DNA from: Sulfurovum sp.
Lineage (GTDB): Bacteria > Campylobacterota > Campylobacteria > Campylobacterales > Sulfurovaceae
NCBI GenBank assembly: GCA_027029065.1
Contig: JALVGO010000087.1
Coordinates: 1 to 13,025, forward strand
Length of the DNA stretch: 13,025 nt
Direction: 5' to 3'
A program made the translations under genes and the position numbers. Within the stretch, counting starts at the first letter, position 1. Each line of letters starts with the position of its first letter. Under the pieces are notes generated by a model. It did not search any database. It had not been told where the DNA came from and saw nothing but the letters and a program-made list of their open reading frames with translations. Below, piece by piece: positions 1-5,802 of the stretch.

Positions 1-938
1 AGAAGGTTACACCTGTAGACAGAGCAGGGCTCTACATTCCCGGCGGCAAGGCAGCCTACCCCTCATCACTGCTGATGAATATCATCCCTGCACAGGTGGC
101 AGGGGTTGAGGAGATCGTGGTCTGTACCCCAGCTCCAAACAATGAACTCAATGAGCTTTTGCTTGCAGCATGTCACCTCTGCGGTGTAAAGAAAGTCTTC
201 AAAGTAGGCGGTGCGTCAGCGATCGGTGCAATGGCGTACGGTACAGAAACTATTCCAAAAGTCGATGTGATCACAGGACCGGGAAATATCTTTGTTGCAA
301 CTGCCAAAAAGCTGGTCTATGGTGAAGTGAACATCGATATGATCGCAGGGCCGAGCGAGATCGGCATTTTGGCAGACAGTACGGCAAGAGAGGACTACCT
401 CGCTATCGATCTGCTCTCTCAGGCGGAGCACGACGAGATGGCAAGTTCCATCCTCATCACGACTGATTCTGAACTTGCCAACAGAGTCAGTGACAAGGTA
501 GAAGCATTCCTTGGTACGCTCAGTCGTGAGGAGATAGCGCGAAAGTCTATAGAGGAGCGTGGTGCGATTATCGTGACACAGGATATGGATGAGGCGATCG
601 CTCTGATGAATGAGATCGCCCCTGAGCATCTTGAGGTGGTGACGGAAGATCCGATGGCACTGCTTGATAAGATCAAGCACGCCGGTGCGATCTTTCTAGG
701 AGAGAATACCCCCGAACCTATCGGTGACTACATTGCAGGACCAAACCACACCTTGCCAACAGGAGGCACGGCGAAGTTCTACTCACCACTGAGTGTGGAG
801 AACTTCCTCAAGAAATCATCTATTATCTCCATGTCCAAGCAGGGGATACAGGAGATAGGCGAACAGTGTGCGATGATTGCCCATACTGAAGGGTTGACAG
901 CGCATGAGGAGAGTGTGAGAATTCGACTGAGACAATAA
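1..938 (+). CDS. hisD: Histidinol dehydrogenase, 5'-truncated by the window edge
   Basis: HisD oxidises L-histidinol to L-histidine in two NAD-dependent steps, the end of histidine biosynthesis, in the cytoplasm. The reading frame is open from the first complete codon at position 3, so the true start lies upstream. About 311 residues of a family length near 430 are visible. Family landmarks in order are VGLYIPGGKAAYPSS-like sequence at 27-68, QAEHDEMASS (zinc-ligand Gln and His by homology to E. coli Gln259/His262), APEHLE (catalytic Glu-His pair), GDYIAGPNHTLPTGG (zinc-ligand Asp and the following His), and AHTEGLTAHEESVRIR near the C terminus, carrying the last zinc-ligand His. All expected active-site residues in this part are present. 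The stop at 936-938 is followed after one base by the next start codon, so the downstream small gene is probably translationally coupled. Residue roles come from family knowledge. Confidence 0.97.
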   Translation, partial: KVTPVDRAGLYIPGGKAAYPSSLLMNIIPAQVAGVEEIVVCTPAPNNELNELLLAACHLCGVKKVFKVGGASAIGAMAYGTETIPKVDVITGPGNIFVATAKKLVYGEVNIDMIAGPSEIGILADSTAREDYLAIDLLSQAEHDEMASSILITTDSELANRVSDKVEAFLGTLSREEIARKSIEERGAIIVTQDMDEAIALMNEIAPEHLEVVTEDPMALLDKIKHAGAIFLGENTPEPIGDYIAGPNHTLPTGGTAKFYSPLSVENFLKKSSIISMSKQGIQEIGEQCAMIAHTEGLTAHEESVRIRLRQ

Positions 939-939
939 G

Positions 940-1134
940 ATGAACTTTTTCGAAAAATTAGTCGTAGATGTTGTCAAAAGTTCTGTTAAAAATATTGCCA
1001 AAAAGACGATGAGTGAAAAAGCATATAAGAGAACTTCTATGGTTTTGACGTTCATATCTTCAATTCTCGCTATTGTAGCAATAGGATATTTTGTTTTTTT
1101 GCTTATGGTGTTTAGTGGCTACCATGGAGGATAG
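940..1134 (+). CDS. Small single-pass membrane protein of unknown function
   Basis: I do not recognise this 64-aa product. Residues 1-31 are polar and lysine-rich with an amphipathic look (MNFFEKLVVDVVKSSVKNIA). Residues about 33-58 form one strongly hydrophobic segment (VLTFISSILAIVAIGYFVFL), and the protein ends in a short glycine-rich tail. The start codon lies one base after the hisD stop, so expression by reinitiation or coupling from the hisD transcript is likely. No separate Shine-Dalgarno is obvious, although AG-rich sequence at the end of hisD could serve. The coding strand and the clear membrane segment favour a real gene, but with no homologue to hand this stays a prediction. Confidence 0.6.
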   Translation: MNFFEKLVVDVVKSSVKNIAKKTMSEKAYKRTSMVLTFISSILAIVAIGYFVFLLMVFSGYHGG

Positions 1135-1150
1135 ATAGTTTCCAAGTGCC

Positions 1151-1256
1151 GTAGGGTGCTGTCCCCTGACAGCACCAAGAATGTCTATCAATAGGAAAAC
1201 CCGAAAACTTACATGGATGCTTGATCCAATGGTGCTGTATGGGTACAGCACCCTAC
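1151..1256. repeat. REP doublet (REPIN-like): two GTAG-headed hairpins in inverted orientation
   Basis: The left unit (1151-1176, plus strand) is GTAG followed at once by a perfect 9-bp hairpin, GGTGCTGTC / GACAGCACC, with loop CCCT. The right unit (1231-1256) is the same element on the minus strand: GTAG, then GGTGCTGTA / TACAGCACC, with loop CCCA read on that strand. A 54-nt spacer (1177-1230) separates them. The outer 12 bases (1151-1162 and 1245-1256) are exact reverse complements, so the whole 106 bp can also fold as one cruciform. A GTAG or GGAG foot before a palindrome, paired head to head over roughly 100 bp, is the known architecture of REPs mobilised by RAYT (IS200-like) transposases. 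No RAYT gene lies in the window. Confidence 0.8.
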
Positions 1257-1268
1257 ATTTTGCGAATA

Positions 1269-1277
1269 TGGTATAAT
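1269..1277 (+). promoter_or_regulatory. Extended -10 promoter for the 51-aa gene
   Basis: TGG at 1269-1271 followed by TATAAT at 1272-1277 is a perfect extended -10 (TGn-TATAAT). The expected transcription start, about seven bases downstream, falls at or beside the ATG at 1284, which predicts a leaderless or nearly leaderless message. No convincing -35 box is present, which is normal for an extended -10. Confidence 0.6.
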
Positions 1278-1283
1278 CAAAGC

Positions 1284-1439
1284 ATGAAAAAACCTCTACT
1301 TTTATTTATTATTGGCAGTATTGTCTTGATTGCAGGGATAGTTGCATACAATAAATATTGTGCTTCAAAACCGGACGGATGTAAAAAAACAGATGTAAGC
1401 TCGGATGATATGGAGCCTCGTAAAGGTATTGACTGGTGA
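1284..1439 (+). CDS. 51-aa membrane-anchored microprotein, unknown function
   Basis: The ATG at 1284 is preferred over in-frame starts further upstream because those would run through the REP hairpin and the -10 box. The product begins MKKPLLLFIIGSIVLIAGIV, a single hydrophobic helix (residues about 4-22) after two lysines. It continues as a short hydrophilic tail with two cysteines (Cys26 and Cys33) and ends GIDW. It reads as an uncleaved signal anchor with a small, possibly periplasmic tail; the two cysteines could pair there. The gene stands alone, convergent with the tRNA cluster whose last gene ends at 1454. I do not recognise a family. It could be a chance open frame, but the start, promoter and membrane segment fit together well. 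Confidence 0.6.
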   Translation: MKKPLLLFIIGSIVLIAGIVAYNKYCASKPDGCKKTDVSSDDMEPRKGIDW

Positions 1440-1453
1440 GTTATTGGAAAATA

Positions 1454-1540
1454 TGGTGCGGATGAGAGGACTCGAACCTCCACGGGATTGCTCCCACTAG
1501 AACCTGAATCTAGCGCGTCTACCAATTCCGCCACATCCGC
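1454..1540 (-). tRNA. tRNA-Leu(CAG)
   Basis: Read on the minus strand, an 87-nt cloverleaf starts GCGGATGTGGCGGAATTGG. It has a 7-bp acceptor stem (1534-1540 with 1458-1464), discriminator A and an encoded CCA (1454-1456). The anticodon loop is TTCAGGT between CTAGA and TCTAG, and the anticodon is complementary to 1504-1506. A long variable arm is present, as required for class II leucine tRNA. It is the last gene of the eight-gene cluster. Confidence 0.97.
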
Positions 1541-1563
1541 ATAACAGGTGAAAAAGAGAGTAG

Positions 1564-1640
1564 TGGCGCGGCGGACGAGACTCGAACTCGCGACCCCCTG
1601 CGTGACAGGCAGGTATTCTAACCAACTGAACTACCGCCGC
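1564..1640 (-). tRNA. tRNA-Asp(GTC), copy 2
   Basis: A 77-nt minus-strand cloverleaf with acceptor stem GCGGCGG / CCGCCGC, discriminator G and encoded CCA. The anticodon stem-loop CCTGC-CTGTCAC-GCAGG gives GTC, complementary to 1604-1606. It is identical in sequence to the copy at 2086-2162. Confidence 0.97.
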
Positions 1641-1694
1641 ACCGTAACCTTGAAAGGTTGAAAAGAATTGTATCTAAAAAAAATTAAGATACGA

Positions 1695-1770
1695 TGGTGG
1701 TCGCTACAAGACTCGAACTTGTGACATCTACCTTGTAAGGGTAGCGCTCTACCAACTGAGCTAAGCGACC
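1695..1770 (-). tRNA. tRNA-Val(TAC), copy 2
   Basis: A 76-nt minus-strand cloverleaf with acceptor stem GGTCGCT / AGCGACC, discriminator A and encoded CCA. The anticodon loop CTTACAA between CTACC and GGTAG gives TAC, complementary to 1735-1737. It is identical to the copy at 1901-1976. Confidence 0.97.
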
Positions 1771-1778
1771 ATAAAAAA

Positions 1779-1854
1779 TGGCGACCCCTAGAGGATTTGA
1801 ACCTCTGTGACTACGATGAAAACGTAGCATCCTTGGCCACTAGATGAAAGGGTC
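1779..1854 (-). tRNA. tRNA-Glu(TTC)
   Basis: A 76-nt minus-strand cloverleaf with acceptor stem GACCCTT / AGGGGTC (one T-G pair), discriminator G and encoded CCA. The anticodon loop TTTTCAT between CTACG and CGTAG gives TTC, complementary to 1818-1820. It is the only tRNA in the centre of the cluster without a second copy. Confidence 0.96.
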
Positions 1855-1900
1855 ATCTAGATCCAAACAGTCACACTAAAAAGAAAATGACTTCTTTTAA

Positions 1901-1976
1901 TGGTGGTCGCTACAAGACTCGAACTTGTGACATCTACCTTGTAAGGGTAGCGCTCTACCAACTGAGCTAAGCGACC
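1901..1976 (-). tRNA. tRNA-Val(TAC), copy 1
   Basis: A 76-nt minus-strand cloverleaf with encoded CCA and the TAC anticodon complementary to 1941-1943. The gene is identical to 1695-1770, but the sequence just outside it differs, so the match stops at the gene ends. Confidence 0.97.
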
Positions 1977-1996
1977 GAAAGTTGTGATTGTTTTGG

Positions 1997-2072
1997 TGGT
2001 GACCCGTCTAGGATTCGAACCTAGGGCCCACTCCTTAAAAGGGAGTTGCTCTACCAACTGAGCTAACGGGTC
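1997..2072 (-). tRNA. tRNA-Lys(TTT), copy 2
   Basis: A 76-nt minus-strand cloverleaf with acceptor stem GACCCGT / ACGGGTC, discriminator A and encoded CCA. The anticodon loop CTTTTAA between ACTCC and GGAGT gives TTT, complementary to 2037-2039. It is identical to the copy at 2181-2256. Confidence 0.97.
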
Positions 2073-2085
2073 ATAAAGAGTGTCA

Positions 2086-2162
2086 TGGCGCGGCGGACGA
2101 GACTCGAACTCGCGACCCCCTGCGTGACAGGCAGGTATTCTAACCAACTGAACTACCGCCGC
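2086..2162 (-). tRNA. tRNA-Asp(GTC), copy 1
   Basis: A 77-nt minus-strand cloverleaf with discriminator G, encoded CCA and GTC anticodon complementary to 2126-2128. The gene is identical to 1564-1640, while its flanks are unrelated to those of that copy. Confidence 0.97.
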
Positions 2163-2180
2163 AATGACATACTTAAATGG

Positions 2181-2256
2181 TGGTGACCCGTCTAGGATTC
2201 GAACCTAGGGCCCACTCCTTAAAAGGGAGTTGCTCTACCAACTGAGCTAACGGGTC
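2181..2256 (-). tRNA. tRNA-Lys(TTT), copy 1, first gene of the cluster
   Basis: A 76-nt minus-strand cloverleaf with encoded CCA and TTT anticodon complementary to 2221-2223. It lies nearest the promoter at 2294-2322, about 30 bases downstream of the expected transcription start. Confidence 0.97.
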
Positions 2257-2293
2257 ACACGGCTTATACAGAATTTCTGAATAAGTGGACGGA

Positions 2294-2322
2294 ATTATAG
2301 CCAAGACTGTCTTTATTGTCAA
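2294..2322 (-). promoter_or_regulatory. Consensus sigma-70 promoter of the tRNA cluster
   Basis: On the minus strand TTGACA (2317-2322) and TATAAT (2294-2299) are both perfect consensus hexamers at the ideal 17-base spacing. Upstream of the -35 the minus strand is very A/T-rich (2323-2350), as in an UP element, and the stretch after the -10 reads TCCGTCC. The expected start is near 2287, which gives a short leader before tRNA-Lys. This is by far the strongest promoter in the window and fits a stable-RNA operon. Confidence 0.93.
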
Positions 2323-2349
2323 GAGATTTTTTGAAAATCTGAAAAAATT

Positions 2350-2832
2350 TTAAATTTTTAGTATTTTGCCCAGTGTTTCAATTGCAAATTGGACGGACTG
2401 CTGCTGTACAGCCTCTCTGTCTCCATCAAAGAGGCAGTGGTAAACTTTTTTCTCTTCAGGCGTAAGGATACCTATATAGACAGTACCCACAGGTTTGTCA
2501 GGTGTGCCGCCGGTAGGACCGGCAATGCCTGAAACGGCAATGGCGACATCAGCATCTGCCATTTTGACAGCCCCTTCGAGCATTTGAAGTACACACGCTT
2601 CACTGACCGCACCATACGCTTCGAGTACATCACGGCTGACACCGAGCCACCGGTGTTTGATTTCGTTGGAGTAGGTGATACATGCGCCGCCCAGTACGGC
2701 AGAGGCTCCTGAAATGGCTGTAAATGCCGCTGCAATACGTCCTCCTGTGCAGCTCTCCGCAAAGGTAATGGTCTGCTGTCGTGCCGCAAGTGTCCGGATG
2801 ATCTTTTCGGTGATAGTATTGAGATTTTTCAT
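2350..2832 (-). CDS. cinA: CinA C-terminal-type nicotinamide-nucleotide amidohydrolase (PncC)
   Basis: A stand-alone 160-aa protein of the CinA C-terminal family, whose characterised members (PncC) deamidate nicotinamide mononucleotide to nicotinate mononucleotide in pyridine nucleotide salvage. Family signatures are FAESCTGGRIAAAFTAISGAS (residues 24-44), ACITYSNEIK (50-59) and SGIAGPTGGTPDKPVGTVYIG (101-121). The length matches single-domain PncC proteins; the N-terminal competence-damage domain of full CinA is absent. I chose the ATG at 2830-2832 (MKNLNTI) because the longer in-frame start at 2916 would overlap the ileS start and its promoter and add 28 residues unlike the family. The gene is divergent from ileS, and its 3' end abuts the tRNA promoter. 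Fusion of the older names cinA and pncC is a nomenclature matter; the function is inferred from the family. Confidence 0.93.
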   Translation of the reverse strand: MKNLNTITEKIIRTLAARQQTITFAESCTGGRIAAAFTAISGASAVLGGACITYSNEIKHRWLGVSRDVLEAYGAVSEACVLQMLEGAVKMADADVAIAVSGIAGPTGGTPDKPVGTVYIGILTPEEKKVYHCLFDGDREAVQQQSVQFAIETLGKILKI

Positions 2833-2873
2833 GTCATAATTGTACCCAAAGTAGCCTCTAACCCACTTTTGGA

Positions 2874-2879
2874 TATAAT
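2874..2879 (+). promoter_or_regulatory. Candidate -10 box of the ileS transcript
   Basis: A perfect TATAAT lies 36 bases before the ileS ATG, in the 82-bp gap between the divergent cinA and ileS starts. The expected start is near 2886. No good -35 is present at the usual spacing. Confidence 0.5.
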
Positions 2880-2884
2880 CCCCC

Positions 2885-2910
2885 GATAATATAACGCTTA
2901 AGGTATTATC
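2885..2910 (+). promoter_or_regulatory. Hairpin in the ileS 5' leader with the Shine-Dalgarno in its loop
   Basis: GATAATA at 2885-2891 is an exact inverted match of TATTATC at 2904-2910, with a 12-base loop that contains TTAAGG (2898-2903), the only Shine-Dalgarno-like sequence before the ATG at 2915. The left arm coincides with the predicted transcription start, so this could be a 5'-terminal mRNA hairpin or, alternatively, a dyad operator. It bears no resemblance to a T-box leader. Confidence 0.4.
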
Positions 2911-2914
2911 GACC

Positions 2915-5668
2915 ATGGATTATAAAGAAACCCTCCTTCTTCCCAAAACAGACTTCCCGATGCGCGGAAATCTGCCTCAAAACGAACCGAAAAAATATCA
3001 GGCATGGTTTGAAAACGGTGTCTATGAACAGATGAAAGCCAAGCGCGAAGGTGCCGAGCTTTTTACACTGCATGACGGTCCTCCGTATGCCAATGGTGAT
3101 ATCCACATTGGGCATGCGCTCAACAAGATCCTCAAAGATATTATCCTAAAGTACAACTATTTCCAGGGCAAAGCGGTACGCATGACACCGGGCTGGGACT
3201 GCCATGGACTGCCGATTGAGCAGAAGGTAGAAGAGAAGCTTGGTAAAGCCAAAAAAGAGGCGATGCCTACAGCGCAGTTTAGAGCCCTCTGCCGTGAACA
3301 TGCGGCGAAGTTCATCGATATTCAGCGTGAGGGCTTCAAGTCTCTCGGTGTGATCGCCGACTGGGAAAACCCGTATGTGACGATGGATTTCAAGTTTGAA
3401 GCCAATATCTACCGTACACTCTGTGAAGTGGCAAAACGGGGGCTGTTGGTTGAGCGGCACAAACCGATCTTCTGGTCATGGGCGGCGCAGACAGCACTGG
3501 CAGATGCGGAAGTGGAGTATGAAGACAAAGAGGACTACTCTATCTACGTGCATTTTGAACTCTCCGATGCGGCAAAAGAGAAGCTTGACCTTCACGAGAA
3601 AGCGGGACTGGTTATCTGGACAACAACACCTTGGACACTGCCTGCCAACAGCGGTATCTCTATCAACCCCGATGAGATGTATGTATTGACTGATGACGGA
3701 CACATTGTTGCAGAAGCACGTTATGATGCGATGATAGAAGAGGGTGTGGTAAGTGGACATGCTTCACGCAAGATCGCAGCAACAGAGCTTGAAGGGCTGC
3801 TGGCGATCAATCCGCTAAACGGCAGACCATCCACTGTAGTACTTGGTGACCATGTCTTGATGGACGGCGGTACGGGATGTGTCCATACCGCACCGGGGCA
3901 TGGTGAAGATGACTACAAAGTAGGACTCAAATATGGACTGGAAGTGATCATGCCGGTCAATGAAAAAGGGCTCTACGATGAGTCGGTGGTAGGGCTGAAT
4001 CTGCTGCCGGATGCTGAAAAATTTGTTGGTATGCACATCTTCAAAGCCAATGAGCCGATTTTGGAACTCTTGGGCGAGAGTCTGCTCAAGGTGAGCAAAT
4101 TCACCCACTCCTATCCGCACTGCTGGCGAACGAAGAAGCCGCTTATCTACAGAGCGACCAACCAGTGGTTTATCTCTATTGATGATAAGCCGGAAGGCTC
4201 TGATGAGACACTCAGAGAGAGTGCACTTAAAGCAATAGAGAGTGTCAAATTCTACCCTGAAACAGCGAAAAACCGTCTCAAGCCGATGATCGAGGGCAGA
4301 CCTGACTGGTGTATCTCACGTCAGCGAAGCTGGGGTGTACCGATCGCTTTCTTTAGAAGTAAAAGTACCAAAGCAGTCATCCTTGATGACGATGTACTTG
4401 AGCACATTGCCGCGCTCTTTGACGAGCATGGGGCAGATGCATGGTATGAGATGAGTATCGCCGAGCTTTTGCCAAAAGGAAGCAAGTATGATCCGGACGA
4501 TCTGGAGAAGATTGAAGATATTCTCGATGTTTGGTTTGACAGCGGTTCGACGTGGAATTCGGTGCTGCGTTCAGGCAACTACGATGCGGGCAACTACCCT
4601 GCGTCACTCTACCTTGAGGGAAGCGATCAGCATAGAGGATGGTTCCAGTCCTCACTGCTGCTTAGCAGTGCGATCAACCACATCTCACCGTACGAGACGC
4701 TCATTACTCACGGCTTTACAGTCGATGAGAAGGGTGAGAAGATGTCCAAGTCCAAAGGGAACGTTGTGGCTCCGGACAAGGTCATCAAGCAGTACGGATC
4801 GGAGATCCTTCGTCTGTGGGTGGCGTTGAGTGACTACCAGAGCGACCTGAAGATCAGTGATGGCATCTTGAAGCAGACAGCAGAGCAGTACAGAAAGATA
4901 CGAAACACTTTCCGTTTCCTGTTGGCAAATGTTGATGATCTTGAGCAGGTGGTGGCACCCCAAGCCTATGGAGCATTGGACAGATGGATTCTGCGCAAGG
5001 CAGCGGATGTTTTTGCATCGGTCAAAGCGAGTTTCGATGCCAATGACTTCCTGAAAGGCTTTGCGACACTCAACCACTTCATCACCAATGAGCTAAGCGG
5101 TATCTATATGGATATCACCAAAGACAGGCTCTACTGTGAAGCCAAAGATAGTGATGTCCGTCGTGCGACACAGTCGGCGATGCTGCACATTGCCAAAGCG
5201 ATGCTTGGGCTGGTTGCGCCGGTATTGACCTATACGGCTGACGAAATACTTGCTTATGCACCAAAAGTATTCAAAGAAGATATGGAGAGTGTGTTCGACC
5301 TGTTCTATACACCGGTGCCTGACGTGGCAGAGAGTTTCGATGATGCAGTGCTTCTGGAAGCAAGAGAGAAATTCTCCGAAGCGATCGATGCGCTTAAAAA
5401 AGAGAAGGTTATCAAGGCAACACTGGAGCTTGAAATTGCCGGAGATCGTGCACTCTTCCCGATAGAAGATGACAAAGACCTTGAAGACTGGTTTGTGGTT
5501 TCCGCGGTCAAAGCCGACAGTGACGGTGAAGCACTGGCAGCATTTGAAGTGGAAGGCAAACGCTTTAGCGTACACAAAGCCACAGCACACAAGTGTCCAA
5601 GATGCTGGCGATATACCGCACCTGCCGAAGAGACCCTGTGTCAGCGTTGTAGTGAGGTAGTGGCATAA
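2915..5668 (+). CDS. ileS: Isoleucyl-tRNA synthetase
   Basis: IleRS charges tRNA-Ile with isoleucine in the cytoplasm and edits misactivated valine. The 917-aa length is normal for the bacterial type. Motifs in order are PPYANGDIHIGHALNK with the HIGH signature at residues 64-67, the connective editing region containing VIWTTTPWTLPAN and GTGCVHTAPGHGEDDY, the DVWFDSGSTW block, EKMSKSKGN with the KMSKS lysine loop at 609-613, and a C-terminal zinc finger with Cys894, Cys897, Cys909 and Cys912. All expected catalytic and metal residues are there. The C-terminal finger marks it as the common bacterial rather than the eukaryote-like, mupirocin-resistant type. The stop codon overlaps the next start by one base, so ileS heads a tight unit with the microprotein gene and gatA. 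Confidence 0.98.
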   Translation: MDYKETLLLPKTDFPMRGNLPQNEPKKYQAWFENGVYEQMKAKREGAELFTLHDGPPYANGDIHIGHALNKILKDIILKYNYFQGKAVRMTPGWDCHGLPIEQKVEEKLGKAKKEAMPTAQFRALCREHAAKFIDIQREGFKSLGVIADWENPYVTMDFKFEANIYRTLCEVAKRGLLVERHKPIFWSWAAQTALADAEVEYEDKEDYSIYVHFELSDAAKEKLDLHEKAGLVIWTTTPWTLPANSGISINPDEMYVLTDDGHIVAEARYDAMIEEGVVSGHASRKIAATELEGLLAINPLNGRPSTVVLGDHVLMDGGTGCVHTAPGHGEDDYKVGLKYGLEVIMPVNEKGLYDESVVGLNLLPDAEKFVGMHIFKANEPILELLGESLLKVSKFTHSYPHCWRTKKPLIYRATNQWFISIDDKPEGSDETLRESALKAIESVKFYPETAKNRLKPMIEGRPDWCISRQRSWGVPIAFFRSKSTKAVILDDDVLEHIAALFDEHGADAWYEMSIAELLPKGSKYDPDDLEKIEDILDVWFDSGSTWNSVLRSGNYDAGNYPASLYLEGSDQHRGWFQSSLLLSSAINHISPYETLITHGFTVDEKGEKMSKSKGNVVAPDKVIKQYGSEILRLWVALSDYQSDLKISDGILKQTAEQYRKIRNTFRFLLANVDDLEQVVAPQAYGALDRWILRKAADVFASVKASFDANDFLKGFATLNHFITNELSGIYMDITKDRLYCEAKDSDVRRATQSAMLHIAKAMLGLVAPVLTYTADEILAYAPKVFKEDMESVFDLFYTPVPDVAESFDDAVLLEAREKFSEAIDALKKEKVIKATLELEIAGDRALFPIEDDKDLEDWFVVSAVKADSDGEALAAFEVEGKRFSVHKATAHKCPRCWRYTAPAEETLCQRCSEVVA

Positions 5669-5793
5669 TGTTTGACATGAGTCAGCCCGTTTCTCCTGAA
5701 ATTATTATCGGGTCTATACTGTTCATTTTTGCAGCGGTAGGTGTCGGGTTGGCAGTGGTGGCATACTATAAAAAGAAGTTCGATATCAAGTAA
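5668..5793 (+). CDS. 41-aa single-pass membrane microprotein between ileS and gatA
   Basis: A short gene easily missed by length cut-offs. Its ATG overlaps the ileS stop (TAATG), and its stop lies 9 bases before the gatA start. The product is MFDMSQPVSPEIIIGSILFI followed by FAAVGVGLAVVAYYKKKFDIK. It has a polar N terminus, one hydrophobic helix at about residues 11-33, and a lysine-rich C-terminal tail, suggesting an N-out, C-in membrane protein by the positive-inside rule. A weak Shine-Dalgarno (GAGG at 5654-5657) and the overlap point to translational coupling. No function can be assigned; its place between two translation genes is suggestive only. The arrangement leaves no other room for a spacer, which supports it being real. 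Confidence 0.72.
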   Translation: MFDMSQPVSPEIIIGSILFIFAAVGVGLAVVAYYKKKFDIK

Positions 5794-5802
5794 GGACAGC
5801 GT

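Noticed and set aside
1277..1534. 85-codon minus-strand open frame covering tRNA-Leu
   Set aside because: Its opening MAELVDALDSGSSGSNPVEVRVLSSAP-type sequence is the well-known false translation of a tRNA gene.
1857..2147. 96-codon minus-strand open frame with FESRPPRH and LAQLVEQ-like sequence
   Set aside because: It runs through tRNA-Asp, tRNA-Lys and tRNA-Val and is translation of tRNA sequence, not a protein.
2324..2340. AGATTTT / AAAATCT hairpin as cinA terminator
   Set aside because: The 7-bp stem is almost all A-T and is followed by the tRNA -35 box instead of a U-run; it is more likely part of the A/T-rich upstream promoter region.
2874..2914. T-box leader for ileS
   Set aside because: The leader is under 40 bases, with no specifier loop, T-box sequence or terminator pair.
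2833..2916. 28-residue N-terminal extension of the cinA frame to a start at 2916
   Set aside because: It overlaps the ileS start and promoter, has no ribosome-binding site and does not resemble the PncC N terminus.
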